DNA of 14,075 nt from NCBI GenBank assembly GCA_002391465.1, contig DGFC01000143.1, positions 1-14,075 of the forward strand, in the 5' to 3' direction. This document shows positions 8,010 through 14,075 of the stretch, piece by piece; positions within the stretch are counted from its first letter, which is position 1; each line of letters opens with the position of its first letter. Source of the DNA: Firmicutes bacterium UBA3910. GTDB lineage: Bacteria; Bacillota; Limnochordia; Darwinibacteriales; Darwinibacteriaceae. Position numbers and translations under genes: made by a program. A model generated the notes under the pieces. It saw only the letters and a list, made by a program, of their open reading frames with translations. It was not told where the DNA came from and ran no database searches.

Positions 8010-8528
8010 TTAACTGTCGTACTTCACCAGCGACAAAATATCATAGTCTTTCAGCCGCTCGCGGCCGTTCAAATAAGCAAGTTCAATGAGGAAAGCCAAA
8101 CCAACCGTTTTTCCCCCCAGCTTGCGGATGAGTTCCGTCGCTGCAAAGATGGTACCGCCGGTTGCCAACAAATCGTCCACCAGCAGAACCCGGGTACCGG
8201 GAGGGAATGCATCGGTGTGAATCTCCAATTTGTCTGTACCGTATTCAAGATCATACTCCACAGACAAAACCTGACCGGGCAGCTTGTTTGGCTTTCTAAT
8301 CAAGGTAAAGCCCAAACCCATTTCGTAGGCCAAAGGGGCTCCCAGAATGAAACCCCGGGATTCCACACCAACAATCATATCAACATCGTGATCGCGGTAA
8401 TAGTCCGCAAACGCCTGTACAGTAGCCCGCAGGGCATCCCCATCTTTCAGAAGGGTTGTAATATCTTTAAAGCTGATACCCTCTTTGGGAAAATCCGGTA
8501 TAATCCTAATTTTCTCTTTTAAGTCCAT
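8010..8528 (-). CDS. apt: Adenine phosphoribosyltransferase
   Basis: Purine salvage enzyme in the cytoplasm: adenine + PRPP gives AMP + PPi. The 172 residues are the normal length. The PRPP-binding loop is VLLVDDLLATGGT (114-126), with ESRGFILG (56-63) and RKPNKLPG (78-85) typical of APRT. The ATG at 8528 lies inside the end of recJ, overlapping it by 23 nt in another frame, with AAAGGGGA about 10 nt upstream. Translation is therefore probably coupled to recJ. The neighbouring rel gene is logical, since (p)ppGpp controls purine nucleotide pools. Confidence 0.97.
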   Translation of the reverse strand: MDLKEKIRIIPDFPKEGISFKDITTLLKDGDALRATVQAFADYYRDHDVDMIVGVESRGFILGAPLAYEMGLGFTLIRKPNKLPGQVLSVEYDLEYGTDKLEIHTDAFPPGTRVLLVDDLLATGGTIFAATELIRKLGGKTVGLAFLIELAYLNGRERLKDYDILSLVKYDS

Positions 8529-11040
8529 TCTGGAAAAATCCCCTTTCCAAACAACGCTGCAAATACTGAGTTGATTGTTTGCGCGTAATTGTGACTTTAT
8601 TATACAAAACTGTATCGTTCAAGTCTAGTTTTTGGGCAGGTGGAGGGTTATAAATAATCGCATTTTCCGCCACTTCCCACAAGCCCAATTCTGAAAAAAT
8701 GCCAGCTGCAGCGGGAAACGCGGCCAAAAGCCCCAATACCTCCAGCTGTTTGTAAGCCCAAGCAAGGTCCACCCTGGCCCACTTCTCCCGCAGCAGGGCG
8801 TAAATGCGGGCCAGTGTATCCCGGTCAGGACAAGCCGCTGACAGGTAACTCTGCCTCCGGCGGAGATCCTTGGGACCGAAAACGGCGACCAGTTCGCCCC
8901 CGGGCTCCACCAAGCCGGACCAAACCCGGAAATTTGCTTCATTCAGAGGCGGCTCCCAAAGCCACACGGAAGGCCACTGCCCAGTTTGGAGAGCGTAACC
9001 GGTGGATACGAGCCAGCTGTAGTCTTGCCTGCCAGCTCTCTCCTCTTCACTTAAGAACTCATGGTCAAAGCCGATAAACTCCTTACCACCGGGCACCTCT
9101 CGTCGTAGTGTACGGCAGAGTTCAAGTGCGGCGTCAGGTGTATTCACCAAAATTAAGGTACGATCGGAACTGGATCTCAGTTCCAGCAGTTTTCCACTCT
9201 TATCCCATGTTCCACGTAAATCGATTTGGGCATGGGCTGTTACTTCCGTCGGCCATTCTTCCTTGATTAGGGCGCTGCTGAGCAGATAGTGGGGCGGGAA
9301 GTTCCACGGAAACCGTTCCACTACCCAACGGTAGACGTAGTCGCCTCCCTCAGTATTGGGCTCCCACGCCTTCACACGCAGCTGCACCGTCTTCTTACCG
9401 GCCCATTCATTGATACTAGGCACAAAGGCTATACGCACGCTTTCGCCATACCTCTCAAGGAGTTCTTCATCTGCCTGCGCATCAAAGGCGATGGCGGGAA
9501 GCTCCCCCGTTTTGTCCTGCACAGTCAACTGCAGATGTCGATTGTCCCTCCCCACCGCCCTCAAGCGGGTGATGGCAATATCAGCTTGAAAAGAAGGGCC
9601 GGGATTGCCTATCCCGTGGGGCTCCAGTTTCTCCAACTGCTCAATCAAACTAAAATCGATGTCTGCTAGTGGTGCAGTACCATCCATATACAGTTTCGGT
9701 AGATAATCCTCTGGTTCTAGTCTAGCGGCACACTGCTCTTCAAAACAGCGCTGAAACTCGAGCAGATTGGCTGCGTCCAGAGTGAGCCCGGCTGCCATAG
9801 TGTGGCCCCCAAAACGCACAAATAGGTGGGAGCAGCTGCATAGGGTATCGTAGAGATCCAATCCTTCAATGCTGCGGGCTGAGCCGGTTGCCACGTCGTC
9901 CTGAACAGTCAAAACGATTGTGGGCAGGTAGTAACGCTCTACCAACCGAGAGGCCGCTATACCGATCACTCCCTGGTGCCAATCCTTACCCCAAACAACC
10001 AGTGCGCTGCGCTTGTGCAGCTCGTACTTCTCAACAATCTCTACCGCCGCTTCCACTACTTTTTCTTCCATATCCTGGCGGACGGCATTTTCCCGGTGCA
10101 GTTCCAAGGCCAAGGCCTGGGCTTCAGACTGGTCTTCTGTAATCAGAAGTCGCACTCCCCGGGTGGGATCTCCCAAACGACCCGCCGCATTCAAGCGGGG
10201 GCCGAGTCTAAAGCCCAAATCACCTGCATTGGGCTCCTGCACATCAGACACTTCCAGCAAGGCTTGAAGGCCAATATTCTCCGTTTGGGCCAGCCGTTTC
10301 AAGCCGTGGAACACTAACACACGGTTTTCATCCCGCAGGGGAACAAGATCGGCCACTGTGCCTAGGGCAACTAAGTCCAGGAGGCGCTCCCACTTATCCT
10401 GAGGCAGACCAAGGGCCTGGATCAACTTAAATGCGACTCCCACCCCCGCCAGCCCATGAAACGGGTAGCTGCAGTCCGGCTGTTTAGGGTTTAAAATGGC
10501 TGTGGCCGGGGGAAGTTCGCCCCCTGGCTCATGGTGATCCGTCACAATGATATCAAGGCCCAACTCTCGGGCATGGGCCACTTCAGCCAAAGCTGAAATG
10601 CCGCAGTCCACTGTGATGATGAGGTCTGCTCTCTCAGCCAACTTGGTCAGGGCTTCCTTATGTAAGCCGTAACCTTCCTCGAGACGATCGGGAAGGTAAT
10701 ATCCCACAAGTCCCGGTTCGGCTGTAAGCAGACCTAACCCCCTCACAAGGAGTGCTGTGGCCGTTTGGCCATCCGCATCATAGTCACCGTAGATTACGAT
10801 TCTCTCTCGCTCCGCCAGTGCCTTGCGCACACGCTCAACCGCTTCAGCCATGCCAAGCATGAGAAAGGGATCGTGCAATGAAGACAAATCGCGGGCAAGA
10901 AACTCACGGCCTTCTTCCGCCGTGGTTATACCCCTGTTAATTAACAGTTGTGCCACTAATGGGCTGATTCCAAGTTCACGACCCATCGCGGTGGCACATT
11001 CGGGCTGCTGTTCTTTAATTATCCAGCGTCGTTTTGACAT
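8506..11040 (-). CDS. recJ: Single-stranded-DNA-specific 5'-3' exonuclease RecJ, long Firmicutes form
   Basis: Exonuclease of recombination and mismatch repair that degrades single-stranded DNA 5' to 3' with Mn/Mg. DHH-superfamily motifs are in order: IVIYGDYDADG (81-91), VDCG (144-147), VTDHHEP (166-172), the RLGPRLNAAGR stretch (278-288) and a DHHA1 domain with HQGVIGIAASR (355-365) and FGGHTMAAG (410-418). An OB-fold region follows (about 450-560). Residues about 570-844 form a C-terminal extension absent from E. coli RecJ (about 577 residues) but known in Firmicutes (Bacillus YrvE, nearly 800). The first acid motif reads DYDADG rather than the more usual DYDVDG, a mild substitution. GGAGG lies 6 nt before the ATG. 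It is the first gene of the recJ-hemZ block; I could not identify a convincing promoter upstream. Confidence 0.97.
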   Translation of the reverse strand: MSKRRWIIKEQQPECATAMGRELGISPLVAQLLINRGITTAEEGREFLARDLSSLHDPFLMLGMAEAVERVRKALAERERIVIYGDYDADGQTATALLVRGLGLLTAEPGLVGYYLPDRLEEGYGLHKEALTKLAERADLIITVDCGISALAEVAHARELGLDIIVTDHHEPGGELPPATAILNPKQPDCSYPFHGLAGVGVAFKLIQALGLPQDKWERLLDLVALGTVADLVPLRDENRVLVFHGLKRLAQTENIGLQALLEVSDVQEPNAGDLGFRLGPRLNAAGRLGDPTRGVRLLITEDQSEAQALALELHRENAVRQDMEEKVVEAAVEIVEKYELHKRSALVVWGKDWHQGVIGIAASRLVERYYLPTIVLTVQDDVATGSARSIEGLDLYDTLCSCSHLFVRFGGHTMAAGLTLDAANLLEFQRCFEEQCAARLEPEDYLPKLYMDGTAPLADIDFSLIEQLEKLEPHGIGNPGPSFQADIAITRLRAVGRDNRHLQLTVQDKTGELPAIAFDAQADEELLERYGESVRIAFVPSINEWAGKKTVQLRVKAWEPNTEGGDYVYRWVVERFPWNFPPHYLLSSALIKEEWPTEVTAHAQIDLRGTWDKSGKLLELRSSSDRTLILVNTPDAALELCRTLRREVPGGKEFIGFDHEFLSEEERAGRQDYSWLVSTGYALQTGQWPSVWLWEPPLNEANFRVWSGLVEPGGELVAVFGPKDLRRRQSYLSAACPDRDTLARIYALLREKWARVDLAWAYKQLEVLGLLAAFPAAAGIFSELGLWEVAENAIIYNPPPAQKLDLNDTVLYNKVTITRKQSTQYLQRCLERGFFQNGLKREN

Positions 11041-11046
11041 TGCTTA

Positions 11047-11051
11047 CCTCC
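11047..11051 (-). promoter_or_regulatory. Ribosome binding site of recJ
   Basis: GGAGG on the minus strand, 6 nt before the ATG at 11040, confirming that start. Confidence 0.75.
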
Positions 11052-11091
11052 GATTGCTAGAAGTTCTACACGAGACTTACGAAACCCTCTC

Positions 11092-11120
11092 TTGACGTTT
11101 TTCGAAGAGAATAGTATTAT
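11092..11120 (+). promoter_or_regulatory. Sigma-A type promoter of hpt
   Basis: Plus strand: -35 TTGACG (11092-11097), a 17-nt spacer, and -10 TATTAT (11115-11120). Each box differs from consensus at one position. The predicted transcription start near 11127 leaves a leader of roughly 24 nt that carries GGGGAG. An 8-nt TGACGTTT overlaps the -35 and recurs at 11141-11148. Confidence 0.85.
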
Positions 11121-11150
11121 TGAGGAAAATGTTGGGGAGATGACGTTTCA

Positions 11151-11690
11151 GTGGATATTGTAGAGCGGATCATTCTTTCTGAGGAGCAGATTCAAGAGCG
11201 CATTAAGGAATTGGGACAAGACATTTCCCGCGACTATGAAGGAAAAAGCATTACGCTCATCTGCATTTTAAAAGGCGGCCTGATGTTCCTTTGTGATTTA
11301 TCCAAACACCTTACGCCCCTGGTCGAATACGATTTCATGTCCGTTTCCAGTTACGGCGATGCTACCGAATCGTCTGGTGTAGTGCGAATTACCAAAGACC
11401 TGGAGGAGAGCATCGAAGGCAAACACGTTCTAATCGTGGAAGACATTATTGATACAGGTTTGACCCTCAACTATCTGTTGAAAAACCTGCACAGCCGTAA
11501 TCCCGCATCCCTGGAGATCTGCACTCTCCTGAATAAACCGGCCAATCGCAAGGTGGAGATCCCTGTCAAATACGTGGGATTTGAGGTTCCCAATGCGTTT
11601 TTGGTAGGTTATGGGCTGGACTTTAAACAGCTGTATCGCAATATTCCCTACATCTTCACTCCGAAACCGGAATACTACGAAAACGACTAA
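11151..11690 (+). CDS. hpt: Hypoxanthine(-guanine) phosphoribosyltransferase
   Basis: Purine salvage enzyme: hypoxanthine or guanine + PRPP gives IMP or GMP. The 179 residues match the bacterial HPRT length. Key features are ILKGGLMFLCDL (39-50), the flexible-loop SSYGD (66-70), the PRPP site VLIVEDIIDTGLTL (93-106), LLNKP (126-130) and a VGFEVPNAFLVGYGLDF stretch (142-158) that contacts the base. The GTG at 11151 has GGGGAG 11 nt upstream, slightly long. An ATG at 11140 in another frame stops after seven codons. It is the only plus-strand gene here, monocistronic between its own promoter and a terminator. It is separated from apt by recJ but complements it in salvage. Confidence 0.96.
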   Translation: MDIVERIILSEEQIQERIKELGQDISRDYEGKSITLICILKGGLMFLCDLSKHLTPLVEYDFMSVSSYGDATESSGVVRITKDLEESIEGKHVLIVEDIIDTGLTLNYLLKNLHSRNPASLEICTLLNKPANRKVEIPVKYVGFEVPNAFLVGYGLDFKQLYRNIPYIFTPKPEYYEND

Positions 11691-11695
11691 GTGAG

Positions 11696-11739
11696 AAAAA
11701 AACTGGCGTCCGCATATGAAATGCGCCGCCAGTTTTTTT
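11696..11739. terminator. Bidirectional intrinsic terminator between hpt and the HD gene
   Basis: ACTGGCG (11702-11708) pairs with CGCCAGT (11727-11733), and inner CGCAT (11711-11715) with ATGCG (11721-11725), around a 5-nt loop. A run of seven T follows on the plus strand (11733-11739) and a run of A precedes it (11696-11702), giving a U-tract on the minus transcript as well. It lies 5 nt after the hpt stop and 11 nt after the HD gene stop, so it can end both convergent transcripts. Confidence 0.9.
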
Positions 11740-11750
11740 ATTGTCTAGTT

Positions 11751-12413
11751 TTAGAGAAGCTGGACATCGTTAATGACCAGATTGAACTCGCAGTTCAAGT
11801 AAGCGGCTGCCCTTCTGCACATGAGCATCCGCTCCAGAAAGATCTCGAAGTATTCCATAATCGATGTGTGTTCCGTTTCAATTGTAATCCGGAGCACAAT
11901 GGCACGCTCCACTTCATTCACATCTAGGAAAGACTTGACTACAGCGTAGTTTACCCGGTCATGAATGTCAAAGTTAATTTTATCCTGAATGCGCACCCTA
12001 GTGCGATGGACGTCCGATTTATCGGCCAAGATTAGGGCGGCCGCAACTTCATTGACCGGTTCACCTACCTCTTCCTCGTGGTTCCCCACCGCGCTGAGAA
12101 CCAAGCCTAGTTCATCAGCGGGCATGCCCATTTCACGCAGGATGGGTCCGATTAGAAGGGCACTGGAGGCCCCGTGATGGATCCGCCCCACGCAGTTGCC
12201 GATATCATGGAGGTAGCCGGCAATTGCGGCCAGCTCCCCCTTCCGTTCCGGGAAGCCCAAGCGGACTAAGATATTGTGGGCTATGGAAGAGACAAGATTA
12301 ATGTGTCGATGTCCGTGCTCAGTGTAACCCATTGCCCTCAAATTGGAATCGGCCTGAAGAATGTAGGCCTGTAAATAGGGATGGCGCTTAATATCCTCAA
12401 GTGTAACGGTCAT
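11751..12413 (-). CDS. HD-domain metal-dependent phosphohydrolase, substrate unknown
   Basis: Predicted soluble phosphohydrolase or phosphodiesterase of 220 residues. Candidate metal ligands follow the HD-superfamily order: EHGHRH (32-37), the HD doublet in YLHDIGN (67-73), HH (79-80), NHEEE (111-115) and ADKSDVHR (130-137). This H...HD...H...H...D layout resembles HD/HD-GYP enzymes with a two-metal centre, but the GYP motif is absent. The C-terminal part (about 150-220) has no domain I recognise. I chose ATG 12413 because AAAAGGAGGTG precedes it by 7 nt; a TTG at 12437 would place that site inside the protein. The ATG overlaps the stop of the P-loop gene by 4 nt (ATGA). It is the last gene before the terminator. 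Nucleotide, cyclic dinucleotide or (p)ppGpp substrates are possible but not shown. Confidence 0.88.
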   Translation of the reverse strand: MTVTLEDIKRHPYLQAYILQADSNLRAMGYTEHGHRHINLVSSIAHNILVRLGFPERKGELAAIAGYLHDIGNCVGRIHHGASSALLIGPILREMGMPADELGLVLSAVGNHEEEVGEPVNEVAAALILADKSDVHRTRVRIQDKINFDIHDRVNYAVVKSFLDVNEVERAIVLRITIETEHTSIMEYFEIFLERMLMCRRAAAYLNCEFNLVINDVQLL

Positions 12414-12796
12414 GGAAGCACCTCCTTTTGGGGCCAAAGGCCCCTTGTCTGCAGTTCATTATGGACATAAGCCACTAACTGCTCTGGTGTGAAACTGTCC
12501 GTTTCAACTATTAGATCCGCATTTTCGCGGGCATCAGCTAACATACCATGCTGTTCCTGGTACCTCTCAGGTCCCCAGCCGATCCTTTTTCTGGCTTTGA
12601 CCGTTTCAAAGCGGCAGTTCAGCAGGATGAGGAAATCGGGTTCAAGCCTCCGCCAGGTGGTTTTGCTCACCGAATGCTCTTGGGCGAAGCTGCGCGCATT
12701 ATAACCCAGCCCGCGCAGGCCTGTCTGGAGCGTAGTTTTCCCGGAAGCACAGACGCCAACCACGACTATCAGCGGTACCTGTTTCAATTCCCTCAC
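12410..12796 (-). CDS. Small P-loop NTPase, possibly kinase-like
   Basis: A 128-residue single-domain protein. The Walker A loop GVCASGKT (14-21) follows a hydrophobic strand (PLIVVVGV). DFLILLN (54-60) is a candidate Walker B or core strand, and a basic segment RKRIGWGPERYQEQ (69-82) precedes ADLIVETD. That order resembles small nucleotide- or shikimate-kinase-like folds, so it may be a kinase, but no substrate motif is recognised. The GTG at 12796 lies 5 nt after the phosphatase stop with little room for a ribosome binding site. TTG at 12787 has GAGGTG 6 nt upstream and would shorten the protein by three residues without touching the P-loop. It overlaps the HD gene by 4 nt. Confidence 0.75.
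   Translation of the reverse strand: MRELKQVPLIVVVGVCASGKTTLQTGLRGLGYNARSFAQEHSVSKTTWRRLEPDFLILLNCRFETVKARKRIGWGPERYQEQHGMLADARENADLIVETDSFTPEQLVAYVHNELQTRGLWPQKEVLP
12419..12429 (-). promoter_or_regulatory. Strong ribosome binding site of the HD gene
   Basis: AAAAGGAGGTG on the minus strand, 7 nt from its core to the ATG at 12413, located inside the 3' end of the P-loop NTPase gene. It decides the start and implies coupled translation. Confidence 0.8.
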
Positions 12797-12801
12797 CTCG
12801 G

Positions 12802-13503
12802 TTAACAGGGATAGGAAACAAACATTTTTCTAATGCCTAAGTCATCGGACCCTTCCACAACGGTCAGTGCCGCCACCACCATGTCATCCTGCGGCTTGCC
12901 TTGGTCAAGTTCGACGGCATGCTCCAAACACCTATTCACCAGTTCCTGGACGGAAGCGCTTGTCTGCAGCTGCTCATACACCCAATCGTAGCTGAAGCGA
13001 CCTTTACCGCCGTAGCGTCCGGCATGGATCACGCCATCGGTAAATCCCAACAAAACGAAACCCCTACGCAATTTGAATTGGGTTACCGCAGGCCGGATCA
13101 ACCGGCGTACCCCAATGGGGTCCACAGGAGAATCGAGGCAGTGGGTGCCATCCCTGCTGCCCATAATAACGGGTGTGTTGGAGTTGCGGGAAACGACAAA
13201 ACAGTCGTGATCCAAATCAGCGGTAAGGATAGTTGCGGTGGCAGAAACTTGTCCATCGCGAAAGGCATAGAGCTGATCGTTAATGACACGCATCACAGCC
13301 CCGTCCCTGGCTCCGTCCTCGATCAGGCCGGCCGCTTTAGTAGCTATCATGTGACTGGTCCGTTTCGCTGCACGCCCGGTACCCTGGCCATCCACTATAA
13401 CCACCGAAAGGCCGCCCCGGGGCCGTTCCACGATTTCGACCGAATCGCCGCTCACCCCCGTGGCGTATTTTCCCACTTTTGCCACGGCAACACGAATTTC
13501 CAT
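12802..13503 (-). CDS. SpoIIE/PPM-type serine-threonine protein phosphatase
   Basis: Predicted Mn/Mg-dependent phosphoprotein phosphatase of 233 residues, a bare SpoIIE-type catalytic domain with no membrane or sensor module. Metal-binding aspartates are in the expected places: SGD (18-20), VVIVDGQGTG (34-43), GFTDGV (153-158) and PQDDMVVAAL (204-213). These suggest an active enzyme. SpoIIE-family phosphatases often control anti-anti-sigma switches, but no anti-sigma or STAS gene is visible here, so the target is unknown. It is not SpoIIE itself, which is much longer with multiple membrane segments. The ATG at 13503 follows TTAGGATGGG at moderate spacing and lies 19 nt after the preceding gene. 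The P-loop gene follows 5 nt after its stop, so the four genes probably share one transcript. Confidence 0.88.
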   Translation of the reverse strand: MEIRVAVAKVGKYATGVSGDSVEIVERPRGGLSVVIVDGQGTGRAAKRTSHMIATKAAGLIEDGARDGAVMRVINDQLYAFRDGQVSATATILTADLDHDCFVVSRNSNTPVIMGSRDGTHCLDSPVDPIGVRRLIRPAVTQFKLRRGFVLLGFTDGVIHAGRYGGKGRFSYDWVYEQLQTSASVQELVNRCLEHAVELDQGKPQDDMVVAALTVVEGSDDLGIRKMFVSYPC

Positions 13504-13522
13504 CTTAATCCCATCCTAATTT

Positions 13523-14056
13523 TTAGTTCCATTCAAATTCGTTAACCGCCCGCAGCCAATATTGGGGAATATCATCCTTGTACTGGTCCGCATCAAGCAT
13601 AAAGGTCAAATAGACGATGTTTTCACCCCGCTGGAAAAAGACGGAGCGGAACATCACTTCTTTACCGTGGGCCCCAGTAGCCCGAAAGGCGTAAAAGTGG
13701 GCCTTGAGGTTATTGGAGGTTGTAATCTCCTTGTCATCTGTAACCTTAATGTCTTTCAGCACCGGTTTGAACCGGGCAGCTGCACTTTCCTTAACAGCCT
13801 GAACATCCATCCCCGGCTGGTGAACAACCTCCATCGTTATGGCACCATCAGCAAATACTATCTCCAAAATCTCCACTCCAAAGACGGAACGGTTGACATA
13901 AATCTTCCGCTGCAAAGGCGTCTGTGGATTGTCTGGAGTCGATGGGATAACTACACTAAAAGCCGGTTTGTCAACAACATACCACCAATAATCAGGGTGA
14001 TCGTGTTTGTAGAAGGTTCCTGCCTGAACCTGACTGCCCGCTGCTAAGAGAAGAAC
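13523..14056 (-). CDS. Exported protein of unknown function, 5' end missing at the contig edge
   Basis: About 177 native codons remain. The sequence starts within what looks like the end of a signal peptide (VLLLAAGSQVQAG), then FYKHDHPDYWWYVVDKPAFS, and ends YWLRAVNEFEWN. The mature part alternates predicted strands and helices: a start near FSVVIPSTPD, a central segment with basic and acidic patches, and a late strand FFQRGENIVYLTFML followed by a helix. That order is reminiscent of the PsbP/Mog1/DcrB-like fold, but this is an impression, not an identification. The five codons before the first Val (reading M/V-Y-K-R-Q) come from sequencing adapter, so the true start codon is not in the window. 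It lies 19 nt upstream of the phosphatase gene, probably in the same transcript. Confidence 0.7.
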   Translation of the reverse strand, partial: VLLLAAGSQVQAGTFYKHDHPDYWWYVVDKPAFSVVIPSTPDNPQTPLQRKIYVNRSVFGVEILEIVFADGAITMEVVHQPGMDVQAVKESAAARFKPVLKDIKVTDDKEITTSNNLKAHFYAFRATGAHGKEVMFRSVFFQRGENIVYLTFMLDADQYKDDIPQYWLRAVNEFEWN

Positions 14057-14075
14057 CTGTCTCTTATACACATCT
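14057..14075. other. Nextera/Tn5 mosaic-end adapter left at the contig end (artefact)
   Basis: CTGTCTCTTATACACATCT is exactly the 19-nt Tn5 transposase mosaic-end adapter used in Nextera library preparation, at the very last base of the window. It should be treated as untrimmed library sequence, not genome and not a natural Tn5 or IS50 end: nothing else of such an element is present. Confidence 0.97.

Noticed and set aside
43..10317. Many other plus-strand frames of 60-126 codons opposite aspS through recJ
   Set aside because: All lie opposite strongly supported minus-strand genes; their low-complexity Ser/Arg/Leu-rich translations are typical of antisense shadows.
12901..14047. Long plus-strand reading frames (214 and 161 codons) opposite the phosphatase and the exported protein
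   Set aside because: They are antisense to genes with recognisable motifs or coding character, show no family features of their own and have no promoter or ribosome binding site that I could see.
14057..14075. End of a natural Tn5/IS50 transposon
   Set aside because: The match is exactly the library adapter, ends at the contig edge, and no transposase or other element sequence is nearby.
1..14075. CRISPR arrays, tRNA or rRNA genes, insertion sequences, phage or toxin-antitoxin genes
   Set aside because: No repeated spacer-like units, cloverleaf-type sequences, transposase motifs or paired small toxin genes were found; the window is almost fully occupied by identifiable chromosomal genes.

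Overview
The window looks like a chromosomal contig fragment from a Firmicutes/Bacillota bacterium, most likely a Clostridia-like lineage of moderate GC. The evidence is the gene order recJ-apt-rel-dtd-MBL hydrolase-hemZ-(PPIase)-hisS-aspS, which matches a block known from this phylum. Strong AGGAGG-type ribosome binding sites, frequent GTG/TTG starts, a Firmicutes-length RecJ, a HemZ-type radical SAM enzyme and a SpoIIE-family phosphatase agree with this. I cannot name a genus.

Layout. Nearly everything lies on the minus strand, so read it right to left. (1) At the right end is a truncated gene for a small exported protein. It is followed by a SpoIIE/PPM-type phosphatase, a small P-loop NTPase and an HD-domain phosphohydrolase, closely packed (gaps of 19 and 5 nt, then a 4-nt ATGA overlap). 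(2) The single plus-strand gene, hpt, has a near-consensus sigma-A promoter. It converges on the HD gene through a bidirectional intrinsic terminator. (3) Divergent from hpt is a long minus-strand block: recJ, apt (23-nt overlap), rel, dtd, a glyoxalase-II-like hydrolase and hemZ. (4) A consensus promoter whose -35 box overlaps the hemZ stop codon begins a second unit. It holds a parvulin-TPR membrane or exported protein, then hisS and the start of aspS (cut off by the left edge). An intrinsic-terminator-like hairpin sits just before hisS.

Function. The block combines purine salvage (apt, hpt), (p)ppGpp synthesis and hydrolysis (rel), translation fidelity and charging (dtd, hisS, aspS), DNA repair (recJ), heme-related radical SAM chemistry (hemZ) and extracytoplasmic folding (PPIase). 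These are mostly housekeeping genes. The least understood part is the phosphatase/NTPase/HD cassette with its exported neighbour.

Two points affect annotation directly. The last 19 bases are a Nextera/Tn5 mosaic-end adapter, not genome, so the apparent N-terminus MYKRQ of the last gene is an artefact. The hemZ reading frame has no canonical start where its N-terminus should lie, only an ATA behind a good Shine-Dalgarno. I found no CRISPR array, tRNA, rRNA, insertion sequence or phage gene, and no convincing new defence or mobile system. No stretch over 300 bases lacks a gene; the longest intergenic gap is the 110 bases between recJ and hpt.
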